Of a stretch of DNA of 64,000 bases, positions 1-8,093 are shown in pieces. Each line of letters opens with the position of its first letter. The stretch's first letter is position 1. A program made the position numbers and the translations under genes. Origin of the DNA: Kribbella sp. ALI-6-A (lineage in GTDB: Bacteria; Actinomycetota; Actinomycetes; Propionibacteriales; Kribbellaceae); the NCBI RefSeq assembly GCF_001984195.1, contig NZ_MTQN01000010.1, forward strand, positions 496,001-560,000, read 5' to 3'. The notes under the pieces were generated by a model, which saw only the letters and a program-made list of their open reading frames with translations, did no database searches and was not told where the DNA came from.

Positions 1-681
1 GGCCAGGGCAGCGCTGGCCTTGGCCGCGCCCTTGCTGATCTGGTGGTTGACGAAGGCCGCGGACCGGTCGTACTTGTCACCGACCCAGGCCGCCGACTTG
101 TCGACCTTGTCGTCCACCCACTGCTCCACCGGGGCGAGCTTCTCGTCGACCCACTGCTGCACGGGCTCGGCCTTCTCGTTGACCCAGTTCTCGGCGCGGA
201 CCGCCTGGACCTGCGCCCACTGGTTGGCGGCGCTCAGGCCCTCGCGGCCCTTCGACCACGCCCAGCGGCCGCCCGCCGCGATTCCGCGCGCGGCACCCCG
301 CGCCATCGACAGGCCGGCGTCGCGCGCGAGGCTGACCGCCGCGTCGCGCGCCTGGACGACGGACTCCCGCGTCGGCATGCTCAGCCCACGCGACTGCTCG
401 GCCCGGTGCCGACCGCCCTGCGCCTGGTTGAGCGCACGGTCCGTACCGGCGAGGCGCTGCGCGAACTGGCTCAGCCGGGTCATCGTGTTGCGGATCGCGC
501 GGATGCCCCGGGCGACGCCGTTGATGATCGGACCGACGGACGCCGCGACCCGGATCACCCGGCCCAGGGCCTGCTGCTCGCGAGGGCTGAGCGCGGACAG
601 CGAGCGGGCGGCGCCGTCCACGTCACCGGGCGTCCACGGCGTCAGTCCGCGACGCTCGGGTCCTTCGTTCGGTGTGCTCAT
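1..681 (-). CDS. Partial protein with 11-residue aromatic repeats, unknown function
   Basis: The gene reads leftward from an ATG at 681 and runs off the window without a stop, so 227 codons are visible and the C-terminus is missing. AGGAGA lies four bases before the ATG. The N-terminal part is polar, followed by an amphipathic, glycine/isoleucine-containing stretch around residues 46-70. From about residue 148 an exact 11-residue repeat appears, with W155, W166, W177, W188, W199 and F210, most units ending W-V-x-[DE]-K. An 11-residue period with one large aromatic per unit suggests a long amphipathic helix lying on a membrane or in a bundle; that is inference. It starts 8 bp after the upstream gene stops, so the two are probably co-transcribed. 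I do not recognise a family. Confidence 0.8.
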   Translation of the reverse strand, partial: MSTPNEGPERRGLTPWTPGDVDGAARSLSALSPREQQALGRVIRVAASVGPIINGVARGIRAIRNTMTRLSQFAQRLAGTDRALNQAQGGRHRAEQSRGLSMPTRESVVQARDAAVSLARDAGLSMARGAARGIAAGGRWAWSKGREGLSAANQWAQVQAVRAENWVNEKAEPVQQWVDEKLAPVEQWVDDKVDKSAAWVGDKYDRSAAFVNHQISKGAAKASAALA

Positions 682-689
682 CGGTTCTC

Positions 690-1271
690 CTAGTCGATGT
701 AGACCGCGTAGTTGACGCCCACCGCCGGAGTCAGCGGGTCCTTGGTCGGCTTGTTGCTGAACAGGTGGAACTGCGCGCCCGGCCGCACCCAGACGGCCAG
801 ATGCCGCCGGTCGGCGCCGGCGCCCGGTCCCCACGCGTCGAGAAAGTCGGGATCGGTCTCGTCGCCGACGTAGTCCGGTTCGCCCCAGTGCTTGCGAGCC
901 AGCGCGAGATGCGCGGGCCAGTGCTCGTCGAGCCCGGCCTCCGCCTCGGCGATGTCGTCCGGCCCGATCTGGTACGCCGACCAGCCGGAGTTGCGGCAGT
1001 CGGAGAACACCAGCCCGTCGAACACCACCATCGTCGTCCCGCGCCGCGTCGTGAACCCCCACGACGCCGACCCGTCGTCGATCGTCTCGCCCGGCTCCAA
1101 CGGCCACGGCGTCCAGCCCGTCGCCGCCATCACCCGGTTCACCAGCGCGGTCACCACGGCCGGCCCAGTCGCGTCGCTGTCCGGCCCCGCCACAGCGGTC
1201 CAGTCCCGAACCTCGGCGAAGTCGGCCATCGCCAGGTCGTCCTCGTCCAGCGGCCTGTCCTGCGTCTTCAT
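690..1271 (-). CDS. Hypothetical protein
   Basis: This encodes 193 residues, acidic and tryptophan-rich, with no signal peptide or membrane segment. ATG 1271 was chosen because GGAAGG sits seven bases upstream. The in-frame ATG at 1277 directly abuts that site, and the open frame further upstream enters the tandem repeats. The protein begins MKTQDRPLDEDD and ends VNYAVYID. It is probably the first gene of a two-gene unit with the hendecad-repeat protein 8 bp downstream, so the two may act together. I do not recognise the family. The mixed alpha/beta look and lack of catalytic motifs give no function. Confidence 0.75.
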   Translation of the reverse strand: MKTQDRPLDEDDLAMADFAEVRDWTAVAGPDSDATGPAVVTALVNRVMAATGWTPWPLEPGETIDDGSASWGFTTRRGTTMVVFDGLVFSDCRNSGWSAYQIGPDDIAEAEAGLDEHWPAHLALARKHWGEPDYVGDETDPDFLDAWGPGAGADRRHLAVWVRPGAQFHLFSNKPTKDPLTPAVGVNYAVYID

Positions 1272-1352
1272 CCGCATCCCTTCCGTCACACCCCGGCGCG
1301 GCCTGCCCGGCAAACCTAGGCGGAATCCGGGGTCAAAGCCCCCACCCGAACA

Positions 1353-1425
1353 ACAGACCGACGAGGAGAGCGCAACAACAGACCGATGAGGAGCGCACCA
1401 GACAGACCGATCAGGAGCGCACAAA
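1353..1425. repeat. Three tandem copies of a 24-25 bp unit
   Basis: Units begin at 1353, 1378 and 1402 and share the core ACAGACCGAYGAGGAG followed by a GCGC-type end; the third unit has TCAGGAG. The block lies between divergent genes and directly abuts the nested-hairpin element starting at 1423. The core GACCGACGAGG also occurs in the loop of that element, so the tandem units may derive from it. No coding function is supported. Confidence 0.7.
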
Positions 1426-1518
1426 GGTCATGGGGCCTCCCGGTCTGGACCGACGAGGGAAGACCGGGAGACAAAGCCCCATGACCACGCCGAGCCGAAG
1501 GCGAGGCCAAAAGCACAG
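1423..1518 (+). repeat. Dispersed nested-hairpin intergenic element, copy A
   Basis: An outer stem pairs 1426-1436 (GGTCATGGGGC) with 1476-1486 (11 bp, no mismatch). An inner stem pairs 1437-1446 (CTCCCGGTCT) with 1461-1470 (10 bp, no mismatch). The loop is 14 nt and there is a 5-nt bulge (ACAAA). A conserved 3' tail (CGCCGAGCCGAAGGCGAGG and on to AAGCACAG) follows. Copy B at 58196-58320 matches stem, tail and loop edges. Both copies lie in the same orientation between divergent genes. It is not coding; role unknown. Confidence 0.85.
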
Positions 1519-1554
1519 CCCACGGCTGGTTCACCCCCCAATAAGACCAACACG

Positions 1555-1560
1555 TACATT
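1555..1560 (+). promoter_or_regulatory. Candidate -10 of metB (TACATT)
   Basis: TACATT ends six bases before the GTG at 1567, the spacing seen repeatedly in this window for leaderless starts. A matching -35 is not clear. Confidence 0.4.
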
Positions 1561-1566
1561 GGTTCG

Positions 1567-2721
1567 GTGGACATGAGCAACCAGTACGGCTTCGAGACAC
1601 TCGCCATTCACGCCGGCAACGAGCCCGACCCGACCACCGGCGCGGTGGTCCCCCCGATCTACGCGACCAGCACCTACAAGCAGGACGGTGTCGGCGGGCT
1701 GCGCAACGGCTACGAGTACTCCCGGTCGGCGAACCCGACCCGGACCGCCCTGGAGGAGTGTCTGGCCGCGATCGAGGGCGGCAAGCGCGGGTTCGCGTTC
1801 GCCAGCGGTCTGGCCGCGGAGGACACGCTGATCCGGTCACTGTGCGTGCCGGGTGATCACGTGGTCTTCCCCGACGACGCGTACGGCGGCACGTTCCGGC
1901 TGTTCTCGAAGGTGCTGGGCAACTGGGGTGTCGAGATGACGCCGGCCGCGGTCACCCACCCGGAGGCGATTCGGGCCGCGATCCGCCCGGGCAAGACCAA
2001 GGTGGTCTGGCTGGAGACGCCGACGAACCCGCTGCTGAACGTTGCGGACATCGCGATCGTCGCGCAGGTCGCGCACGACGCGGGCGCGCTGCTGGTGGTC
2101 GACAACACGTTCGCTTCGCCGTACCTGCAGCAGCCGCTGGAGCTCGGTGCGGACGTGGTCGTGCACTCGACGACGAAGTACATGGGCGGGCACTCGGACG
2201 TGGTCGGCGGTGCGCTGATCGTCCGGGACGCGGAGCTGGCGGACAAGATCGCGTTCCACCAGAACGCGATCGGCGCGGTCGCCGGGCCGTTCGACTCCTG
2301 GCTGGTGCTGCGCGGGATCAAGACCCTCGGGGTCCGGATGGACCGGCACAGCGACAACGCCGAGAAGGTGGTCGAGTTCTTGCAGCGCCACCCGGCGGTG
2401 ACCACGGTGCTCTACCCGGGTGTCGAGGGTCACCCCGGCCACGACACCGCGGCCAAGCAGATGAAGCGGTACGGCGGGATCGTGTCGTTCCGGGTCACCG
2501 GCGGCGAGCAGCACGCGCTGGACATCTGCAACAAGGCCGAGGTGTTCACGCTCGGGGAGTCGCTGGGCGGCGTCGAGTCGCTGATCGAGCACCCGGGCAA
2601 GATGACGCACGCTTCGGTGGCCGGTACTCCGCTGGAGGTTCCGGCCGATTTGATCCGGCTCAGTGTCGGGATCGAGACGATCGACGATCTGCTGCACGAC
2701 CTCGACCGCGCGATGGGGTGA
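1567..2721 (+). CDS. metB: Cystathionine gamma-synthase / PLP-dependent Cys-Met metabolism enzyme
   Basis: This is a 384-residue fold-type I PLP enzyme of the Cys/Met metabolism family. It most likely joins O-acyl-homoserine and cysteine into cystathionine in methionine synthesis; gamma-lyase activity cannot be excluded. Visible signatures are SANPTRTALEECLAAIEGG near residue 53, the VVDNTFASPYLQQPLELGAD strand, and the PLP-binding lysine K204 in HSTTKYMGGHSD. Length is normal. The GTG at 1567 lies six bases after TACATT and may be a leaderless start; the alternative is ATG 1573. In M. tuberculosis metB adjoins greA; here about 25 kb of other genes separates them. Downstream is a heptamer minisatellite. 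Confidence 0.93.
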   Translation: MDMSNQYGFETLAIHAGNEPDPTTGAVVPPIYATSTYKQDGVGGLRNGYEYSRSANPTRTALEECLAAIEGGKRGFAFASGLAAEDTLIRSLCVPGDHVVFPDDAYGGTFRLFSKVLGNWGVEMTPAAVTHPEAIRAAIRPGKTKVVWLETPTNPLLNVADIAIVAQVAHDAGALLVVDNTFASPYLQQPLELGADVVVHSTTKYMGGHSDVVGGALIVRDAELADKIAFHQNAIGAVAGPFDSWLVLRGIKTLGVRMDRHSDNAEKVVEFLQRHPAVTTVLYPGVEGHPGHDTAAKQMKRYGGIVSFRVTGGEQHALDICNKAEVFTLGESLGGVESLIEHPGKMTHASVAGTPLEVPADLIRLSVGIETIDDLLHDLDRAMG

Positions 2722-2745
2722 CGGGCGGGCCGACGCTGCCACCCA

Positions 2746-2861
2746 GGCACCGGGCACCAGGCACCAGGCACCAGGCAGGCACCGGGCACCGGGCACCAGG
2801 CACCGGGCACCGGGCACCAGGCACCGGGCACCGGGCACCGGGCACCAGGCACCAGGCACTG
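2746..2861. repeat. 7-bp minisatellite GGCACCR
   Basis: Fifteen exact heptamers GGCACC(A/G) are visible, interrupted once by a 4-bp partial unit (GGCA, 2774-2777) and ending in a diverged GGCACTG. The seventh base alternates between A and G without a strict order. The array begins 24 bp after the metB stop. Frames across it give proline/glycine-rich phantom peptides with no start context, so it is treated as non-coding. The period suggests slipped-strand growth. Confidence 0.9.
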
Positions 2862-3163
2862 TCCCCACTCCACGTCGTTCCCGGCCGCCGCGACCTCAGC
2901 CCCAGCGACCTTTCCGGCCGCATCGCCGCCGACCCCGACCGGCACCCGGAAACGACCCACGGTGCAACTCGCTGCCGTCAGCAACGAGTCGCACCACGGG
3001 CGGGCGGTGTGGCGCGTGCGGATCCCGTCCTGGTGCGTCCCGGAGGGGGGCTCGGCAGCGGACGGGTCGGCGCCGTGTCGGATGGATCGGCGTCGTGGCG
3101 GGCGGGTTGGTGGTACGGCAGTCTGGGTGAGTGCAGCGGCGGTTGCTGATTGGGCGGTGAGGG
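2862..3163. other. Intergenic region with imperfect hairpin at 2961-2995
   Basis: No gene is supported between the heptamer array and the MutL gene. Bases 2961-2975 (GGTGCAACTCGCTGC) face 2981-2995 (GCAACGAGTCGCACC) across a 5-nt loop. On the + strand two A-C mismatches break the 15-bp stem. On the - strand both become G-U wobbles, giving 15 continuous pairs. There is no U tract. The remainder is GC-rich sequence in which I see nothing else. Confidence 0.5.
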
Positions 3164-4546
3164 ATGGCGCTGGTGGTGGCGGTCGACTTCGGGTCGACGT
3201 TCACGAAGGCGATCGTGGTCGACGCGGGCTCGGGGGACCTGGTGGCCCGGGCCGAGCACCGGACCACGATCGGGACCGACGTGCTCGACGGCTGGTTTGC
3301 TTGCCGGGAGCAACTGCTGGCGGTGGATCGGGGTGTCGAGCGGGCCGAGGTGCTGGCCTGTTCGTCGGCGGGCGGTGGGCTGCGGATCGCCGTGGTCGGC
3401 AACGAAGAGCTGGTGACGGCCGAGGCCGGCCGGCGCGTCGCGCTGTCGAGCGGCGGTCGGGTGGTCGCCGTGGTCAGCGGCGGGCTGACGGCGTCGTCGG
3501 TGAAGGCGTTGCGGGCGGAGAAGCCTGATGTGGTGCTGCTGCTGGGCGGGACCGACGGCGGGAACTCGGCGGTCCTGACCGGTGCGGCCGGCGTCCTGGC
3601 GAAGTACAAGTGGCGGAAGCCGGTTGTTGCAGCAGGCAACGTCGAGGCGCGGGACGAGGTGGCCGGTCTGCTCGCCGCGGGTGGAGTGCCGTCGGTGCTC
3701 GCGGACAACGTGGTGCCGGAGATCGGCGTGTTCGCGCCGGACTCGGCGCGGGCGGCGATCCGGGAGATGTTCCTGACCCACGTGATCGGCGGCAAGAACC
3801 TGTCGAAGGATCCGGCGTTCGCGCGGATGGTGCGGGCGGCGACACCGGACGTCGTGCTGCGGGGCGTCGAGGTGCTCGCGCGGTTGCACGGTGACGTCGC
3901 GGTGGTGGACATCGGCGGGGCGACCACCGACGTGCACTCGGTGATCGAGCTCGACCCCGAGGACGCGAACCTGGGACGCGAGGTGGTCGCGACGCACCCG
4001 GTGACCCGGACGGTCGAAGGCGACCTGGGGATGCGCTGGAGCGCGATGCCGGTGGTGGCGGCCGGCGTCGAGGCCGGGCTGATCGAGCCCGCGGCGGAAC
4101 TGGCCCAGGCGGCTCGGCGCAGGCACGCCGACCCGTCGTACCTGCCGGACAGTCCGCAGGAGGCGGCGTACGACGAACTGCTCGCGCGAGTGGCGGCAAC
4201 CGTCGCGTTGCGGCGGCACGCGGGGCGGCAGCGGGTGGTGTTCGGGCCGGGCGGGCGCGTGGTCGAGCGGTCCGGCAAGGATCTGCGGGAGGTGGACCTG
4301 CTGGTCGGGTCCGGGGGAGTGCTGCGGCACAACGGGCCCGAGGTGGCCGAGCGGATCCTGGGCGCCGTCGCGGTCGGCGCGCAGGAGGAAGGGTGGCTGG
4401 TCCCGACCGGCGCCCGGGTCTGTGTGGACCAGGACTACGTGCTGGCCGGGGTCGGTCTGCTGGCCGAGACGAACCCGACGGCGGCCGAGGGTCTCGCGCG
4501 CCGAGTCGGCGCCGACATTCATGGAACGGTCTCCACGGGGCACTAG
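3164..4546 (+). CDS. MutL/GlmL-type ATPase (B12 mutase accessory protein family)
   Basis: This 460-residue protein belongs to the glutamate-mutase MutL (GlmL) family of ASKHA ATPases, thought to help maintain or reactivate adenosylcobalamin-dependent mutases. It has an N-terminal phosphate-1 motif (VAVDFGSTFTKAIVVD, about residues 5-20). It also has a central glycine-rich stretch (VLLLGGTDGGNSA, about 124-136) and a second actin-like motif (VAVVDIGGATTDVHS, about 245-259). No mutase subunit is visible nearby, so it is an orphan here. The start has GAGGG almost touching the ATG, so a nearby downstream GTG is possible. It is followed after 30 bp by the AI-2E-family transporter on the same strand. 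Confidence 0.85.
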   Translation: MALVVAVDFGSTFTKAIVVDAGSGDLVARAEHRTTIGTDVLDGWFACREQLLAVDRGVERAEVLACSSAGGGLRIAVVGNEELVTAEAGRRVALSSGGRVVAVVSGGLTASSVKALRAEKPDVVLLLGGTDGGNSAVLTGAAGVLAKYKWRKPVVAAGNVEARDEVAGLLAAGGVPSVLADNVVPEIGVFAPDSARAAIREMFLTHVIGGKNLSKDPAFARMVRAATPDVVLRGVEVLARLHGDVAVVDIGGATTDVHSVIELDPEDANLGREVVATHPVTRTVEGDLGMRWSAMPVVAAGVEAGLIEPAAELAQAARRRHADPSYLPDSPQEAAYDELLARVAATVALRRHAGRQRVVFGPGGRVVERSGKDLREVDLLVGSGGVLRHNGPEVAERILGAVAVGAQEEGWLVPTGARVCVDQDYVLAGVGLLAETNPTAAEGLARRVGADIHGTVSTGH

Positions 4547-4576
4547 GGTCGGGAACCGAGCCCCTGGGGAGGTGCC

Positions 4577-5866
4577 ATGAGCGATCCGGACCAGCCGGAA
4601 CGGAACGAACCGGTCGGCGTACCGGACGTCGGGCGGGACGCGCCGAGTCCGGTCGCCGACAACGAGGTGGTCGACCAGACGAGCCGGTCCGTCGTCGCGG
4701 ACGACGACTCCGGCGAGCACCACCTCCTGGTGGCGTCCAGCCGCGGCCGGATCGACACCGGCGTCACCCCCGGCATGCAGATCGCCAGCGCCTGGGCCTG
4801 GCGGTTCCTGGTCGTCGTCGCGGCCGGTCTGGTGATCGCCTACGCGCTGCGGTACCTGTCCGAGGTCGTCGTCCCGGTGACAGTCGGCGTCCTGCTCACA
4901 GCCCTGCTCGTGCCGATCACCAATGCGCTGCACAAGGCGAAGATCGCCCGCGGGCCGGCGGCCGGCATCACCGTCGTCGCCACGCTCGTGGTGGTGGCCG
5001 GGCTGCTGACGCTGGTCGGCGCGCAGATCGCGACCCAGTTCGAGAACCTGTCCACCCAGGTCGGCGAGGGTGTGCGGGAGTTGCGCGACCTGGCCCGGAT
5101 CAACCTGAACGTCAGCGATGCCGACATCACCGACGCCCTGAACCGGCTGCGCGACACGGTGATGTCCGGCGGCGCGATCGGTCAGCGGGCCGCCGAGGTC
5201 GGCACCACCGCCACGCACATCGTGGCCGGGTTGTTCATCTCGCTGTTCTGCCTGTTCTTCTTCCTCTACCAGGGCGAGCAGATCTGGGCCTGGCTGGTCC
5301 GGCTGTTCCCGCTGCAGGCGCGCGAGAAGGCCGACTCGTCGGGCCGCAAGGCGTGGGTCTCGCTGACCGCGTTCGTCCGGGCGACGATCATCGTCGCCGC
5401 TGTGGACGCGATCGGGATCGCCCTGGGCGCGGCCATTCTCGGGCTGCCGTTGGTCAGCGCGATCGGCATCCTGGTGTTCGTCGGCGCGTTCGTGCCGGTG
5501 GTCGGCGCGCTGGTCAGCGGGATCGTCGCCGTCCTGGTCGCACTGGTTGCCAAGGGCCCGCTCGTCGCGGTGATCATGCTCGCGGTGGTGATCGGCGTCC
5601 AGCAGTTGGAGGCCCACATCCTGCAGCCGTTCCTGCTCGGCCGGGCGGTCAGCGTGCATCCGCTCGCGGTGATCCTGGCGATCGCGACCGGCGTGATCAT
5701 CGCCGGCATCGTCGGTGCCCTGGTCGCCGTACCGACCGCGGCGGTGCTGAACACGATCATCAACCACCTGGCGGGCAACGACGTCGACCCGGAACCACCA
5801 CGCCCGTTGCCCCGCAGACCACCCAGACGCCGTCCCCCGGCCGACGCTCCGATCACCGAGGCCTGA
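4577..5866 (+). CDS. AI-2E family (PerM-like) transporter
   Basis: This 429-residue polytopic membrane protein has a polar N-terminal tail (about 1-65). It carries hydrophobic segments near 70-115, 130-150, 215-240 and a cluster from about 270 to 395, the usual AI-2E/PerM pattern. The C-terminal tail is rich in proline and arginine. Members export small molecules or ions; the substrate is not readable from sequence. GGGGAGG five to six bases before ATG 4577 supports the start. The 30-bp gap from the MutL gene suggests one transcript. The bases after the stop up to 5953 carry no gene, and the next gene is convergent. Confidence 0.9.
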   Translation: MSDPDQPERNEPVGVPDVGRDAPSPVADNEVVDQTSRSVVADDDSGEHHLLVASSRGRIDTGVTPGMQIASAWAWRFLVVVAAGLVIAYALRYLSEVVVPVTVGVLLTALLVPITNALHKAKIARGPAAGITVVATLVVVAGLLTLVGAQIATQFENLSTQVGEGVRELRDLARINLNVSDADITDALNRLRDTVMSGGAIGQRAAEVGTTATHIVAGLFISLFCLFFFLYQGEQIWAWLVRLFPLQAREKADSSGRKAWVSLTAFVRATIIVAAVDAIGIALGAAILGLPLVSAIGILVFVGAFVPVVGALVSGIVAVLVALVAKGPLVAVIMLAVVIGVQQLEAHILQPFLLGRAVSVHPLAVILAIATGVIIAGIVGALVAVPTAAVLNTIINHLAGNDVDPEPPRPLPRRPPRRRPPADAPITEA

Positions 5867-5952
5867 CCGTACGCCGTACTCGAGCAGGGCCACACCGACG
5901 AACGACAGCCGCCGCCGGGGAATCCCCGGGGGCGGCTGTCAGGTCGTGTGGA

Positions 5953-7563
5953 TCAGTGCATCGCGGCGGCCGCGGAGGTCTCCAGGTTCGGCTCCTCGCC
6001 GTCCTTGGGGGCGTCGTCGCGTCCGGCCAGACGCTGCTCGGGCGTGATGATCGCCAGCACCAGGGCGATCACCAGGAACGGCAGGGAGACCAGGAACACG
6101 TCGCCCATCGCCTCGACCAGGCCGAGCAGCGCCCAGCCCTGCATCGGTTCCTTGAGGGCGTGCAGCGCGTCGACGCTGTTGGCCGCCTTGGCCAGCGTGC
6201 CGACCATGTTCTGCGCGGAACTCGGGACGATGTCGCCCAGGTGCTCGGTCAGCCGGCTGGTCAGCACCGCGCCGTACACGGCCGTGCCGATCGCGCCACC
6301 CATCGAGCGGAAGAACGTCATCGTCGAGGTCGCGGTGCCCATGTGCTTGCGGGGCACGCTGTTCTGCGCGGCGGTGACGGTGATCTGCATCGACAGACCC
6401 AGCCCGGAGCCCATCACGAACATGTAGATCGCCAGCTGCCAGTACGGCGTGCTCAAGCTCAGCGTGGACAGCATCACCATCGCGCCGCCGACCAGGACCG
6501 CGGAGATGATCGGGTAGATCTTGTAGCGGCCGGTCCGGCTCATCAGCTGGCCGCTCGGGATCGAGGCGCTGAAGATGCCGAAGATCATCGGCAGCAGGGC
6601 CAGTCCGGACCGGGTCGGCGACAGGTCCTTGACCGCCTGCAGGTACAGCGGCAGGAAGATCAGCGCGCCGAACATCGCGAAGCCGAGCAGGAACGTGTAT
6701 CCGGCGTACCCGGCGAAGATCCGGCCCTTGAACAGGTCCATCGGGATGATCGGCTCGGAGACCCGCAGCTCGACGAGGACGAAGGCGACGGCGAGCACGA
6801 CCGCGGCGACCAGCAGACCGATCGTGGTGGCCGAACCCCAGCCGTTGTCCGGGCCGCTCCAGGAGACGGCCAGCAGCAGCGAGGTGACGGCGGCGGTGAC
6901 GATGGCGGCGCCGAGGTAGTCGATCTTGTGGCTGCGCCGGACGTGCGGCAGCTTGAGCACCGCCGCGACGACGCCGAGTGCGACCGCGCCGATCGGAAGG
7001 TTGATCCAGAAGATCCAGCGCCAGCCGGGACCGTCGGTGAGCAGACCGCCGAGCAGCGGGCCGGCCACCGAGGACAGGCCGAAGACGGCCCCGAACCAGC
7101 CCATGTACTTGCCGCGCTCGCGCGGCGGGATCACGTCACCGATGGTGGCGAAGGCCAGCGACAGCAAACCGCCGGCGCCGAGGCCCTGGACGGCGCGGAA
7201 GCCGATCAGCTCCTCGATGTTCTGCGCGAGGGCGGCCAGCACCGAGCCGGCCAGGAAGGTGAGGATCGCCGCGATGAACAGCGGGCGGCGGCCGTACAGG
7301 TCGGAGATCTTGCCCCACAGCGGGGTCGAGGCGGTCGAGGTCAGCAGGTAGGCGGTGACCACCCAGGACAGCTTGTCCAGGCTGTTGAACTCGCTGACGA
7401 TCTGCGGCAGCGCCGTACCGACGATGCTCTGGTCGAGCGCGGCCAGGAACATGCCGGCCATCAGGCCGCCGAGCACAACCATGATCTGCTTGTGGGACAG
7501 GTAGCTCGGGGCGTTCGGATCGGGCGGGGCTCCGCCGGCGACGGCGGGCTCGGTGGTGCTCAT
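5953..7563 (-). CDS. MFS drug exporter, DHA2 (14-TM) family
   Basis: The 536-residue protein is a proton-driven exporter of the EmrB/QacA type. It has motif A (GKISDLYGRRPLF, near residue 80) and the DHA2 start LDQSIVGTALPQI near residue 42. Many hydrophobic helices are consistent with 14 transmembrane segments. The ATG at 7563 overlaps the TGA of the marR gene by four bases (ATGA), so translation is coupled and both are made from the promoter and operator before the regulator. Drug or metabolite export repressed by the adjacent MarR protein is the natural reading; the substrate is unknown. Confidence 0.93.
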   Translation of the reverse strand: MSTTEPAVAGGAPPDPNAPSYLSHKQIMVVLGGLMAGMFLAALDQSIVGTALPQIVSEFNSLDKLSWVVTAYLLTSTASTPLWGKISDLYGRRPLFIAAILTFLAGSVLAALAQNIEELIGFRAVQGLGAGGLLSLAFATIGDVIPPRERGKYMGWFGAVFGLSSVAGPLLGGLLTDGPGWRWIFWINLPIGAVALGVVAAVLKLPHVRRSHKIDYLGAAIVTAAVTSLLLAVSWSGPDNGWGSATTIGLLVAAVVLAVAFVLVELRVSEPIIPMDLFKGRIFAGYAGYTFLLGFAMFGALIFLPLYLQAVKDLSPTRSGLALLPMIFGIFSASIPSGQLMSRTGRYKIYPIISAVLVGGAMVMLSTLSLSTPYWQLAIYMFVMGSGLGLSMQITVTAAQNSVPRKHMGTATSTMTFFRSMGGAIGTAVYGAVLTSRLTEHLGDIVPSSAQNMVGTLAKAANSVDALHALKEPMQGWALLGLVEAMGDVFLVSLPFLVIALVLAIITPEQRLAGRDDAPKDGEEPNLETSAAAAMH

Positions 7564-8090
7564 CTGGTGCTCTCCACGTTCTGTTCGGTGTTCAGTCGCG
7601 CCGCGGCGGCCCAGCCCTTGTCGGCCCAGGCCTTGTCGTCGCGCGCGTCGGTGAGGTTGGCGACGCCGTCGGCGAACCGCGTCATCAGCCCCTCGAAGGT
7701 CTTGATGTCCTGCTCGGACCAGCCCTCCATCGCCTGGGTGAGCAGCGCCATCCGGCGCTTGGCGTTCTTCTCCCACTCGGCGGTGCCCTGCTCGGTCAGC
7801 TCGACCCGGAAGGCGCGGCCGTCGTCGGGGTCGACGGAGCGCTGGACCAGGCCCGCCTGCTCCAGGGACCGCACGTGCCGGCTGGCGGTGGAGGCGTCGA
7901 TCTCCATCTTGTTCGCCAGGTCGGACAGCCGCAGGGCGCCGTTGCACCGCAGGACGAAGAGCACCAGGTGGGCGCTCTGGTCGAGGGTGTCACCGGGCTG
8001 CTTGGCCTTCAGCCGCCGCCCGATCCGGGTGAACGCGTGCAGAACCCCCTCGACAGGGGTCTGCGGAACGTACCGGTCATTTACATGCAT
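7560..8090 (-). CDS. MarR-family repressor of the adjacent exporter
   Basis: This 176-residue protein has a winged helix-turn-helix of the MarR type: residues around LRLSDLANKMEIDASTASRH form the recognition region, and DPDDGRAFRVELTEQG forms the wing. ATG 8090 was chosen over ATGs further upstream because those lie inside the promoter and operator. A -10 (TATATG, 8104-8099) and -35 (TTGCAT, 8126-8121) place the transcript start at or very near the ATG. It is first in a two-gene operon with the DHA2 exporter, overlapping it by four bases. Autoregulation through the inverted repeat at 8094-8113 is inferred from position. Confidence 0.92.
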   Translation of the reverse strand: MHVNDRYVPQTPVEGVLHAFTRIGRRLKAKQPGDTLDQSAHLVLFVLRCNGALRLSDLANKMEIDASTASRHVRSLEQAGLVQRSVDPDDGRAFRVELTEQGTAEWEKNAKRRMALLTQAMEGWSEQDIKTFEGLMTRFADGVANLTDARDDKAWADKGWAAAARLNTEQNVESTR

Positions 8091-8093
8091 GGT

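Noticed and set aside
1353..1425. CRISPR-like array
   Set aside because: Units are contiguous with no unique spacers, and no cas genes are present.
2718..3149. Proline/glycine repeat peptides encoded by the heptamer array
   Set aside because: All frames of a 7-bp repeat stay open by composition; there is no start context, and the peptides change with frame.
2978..5893. Very long open frames opposite real genes (for example 2978-5893 minus, 12296-15808 plus, 39903-42932 minus)
   Set aside because: They are high-GC shadow frames: arginine, proline and histidine-rich, lacking recognisable domains, and lying over genes with clear catalytic motifs.
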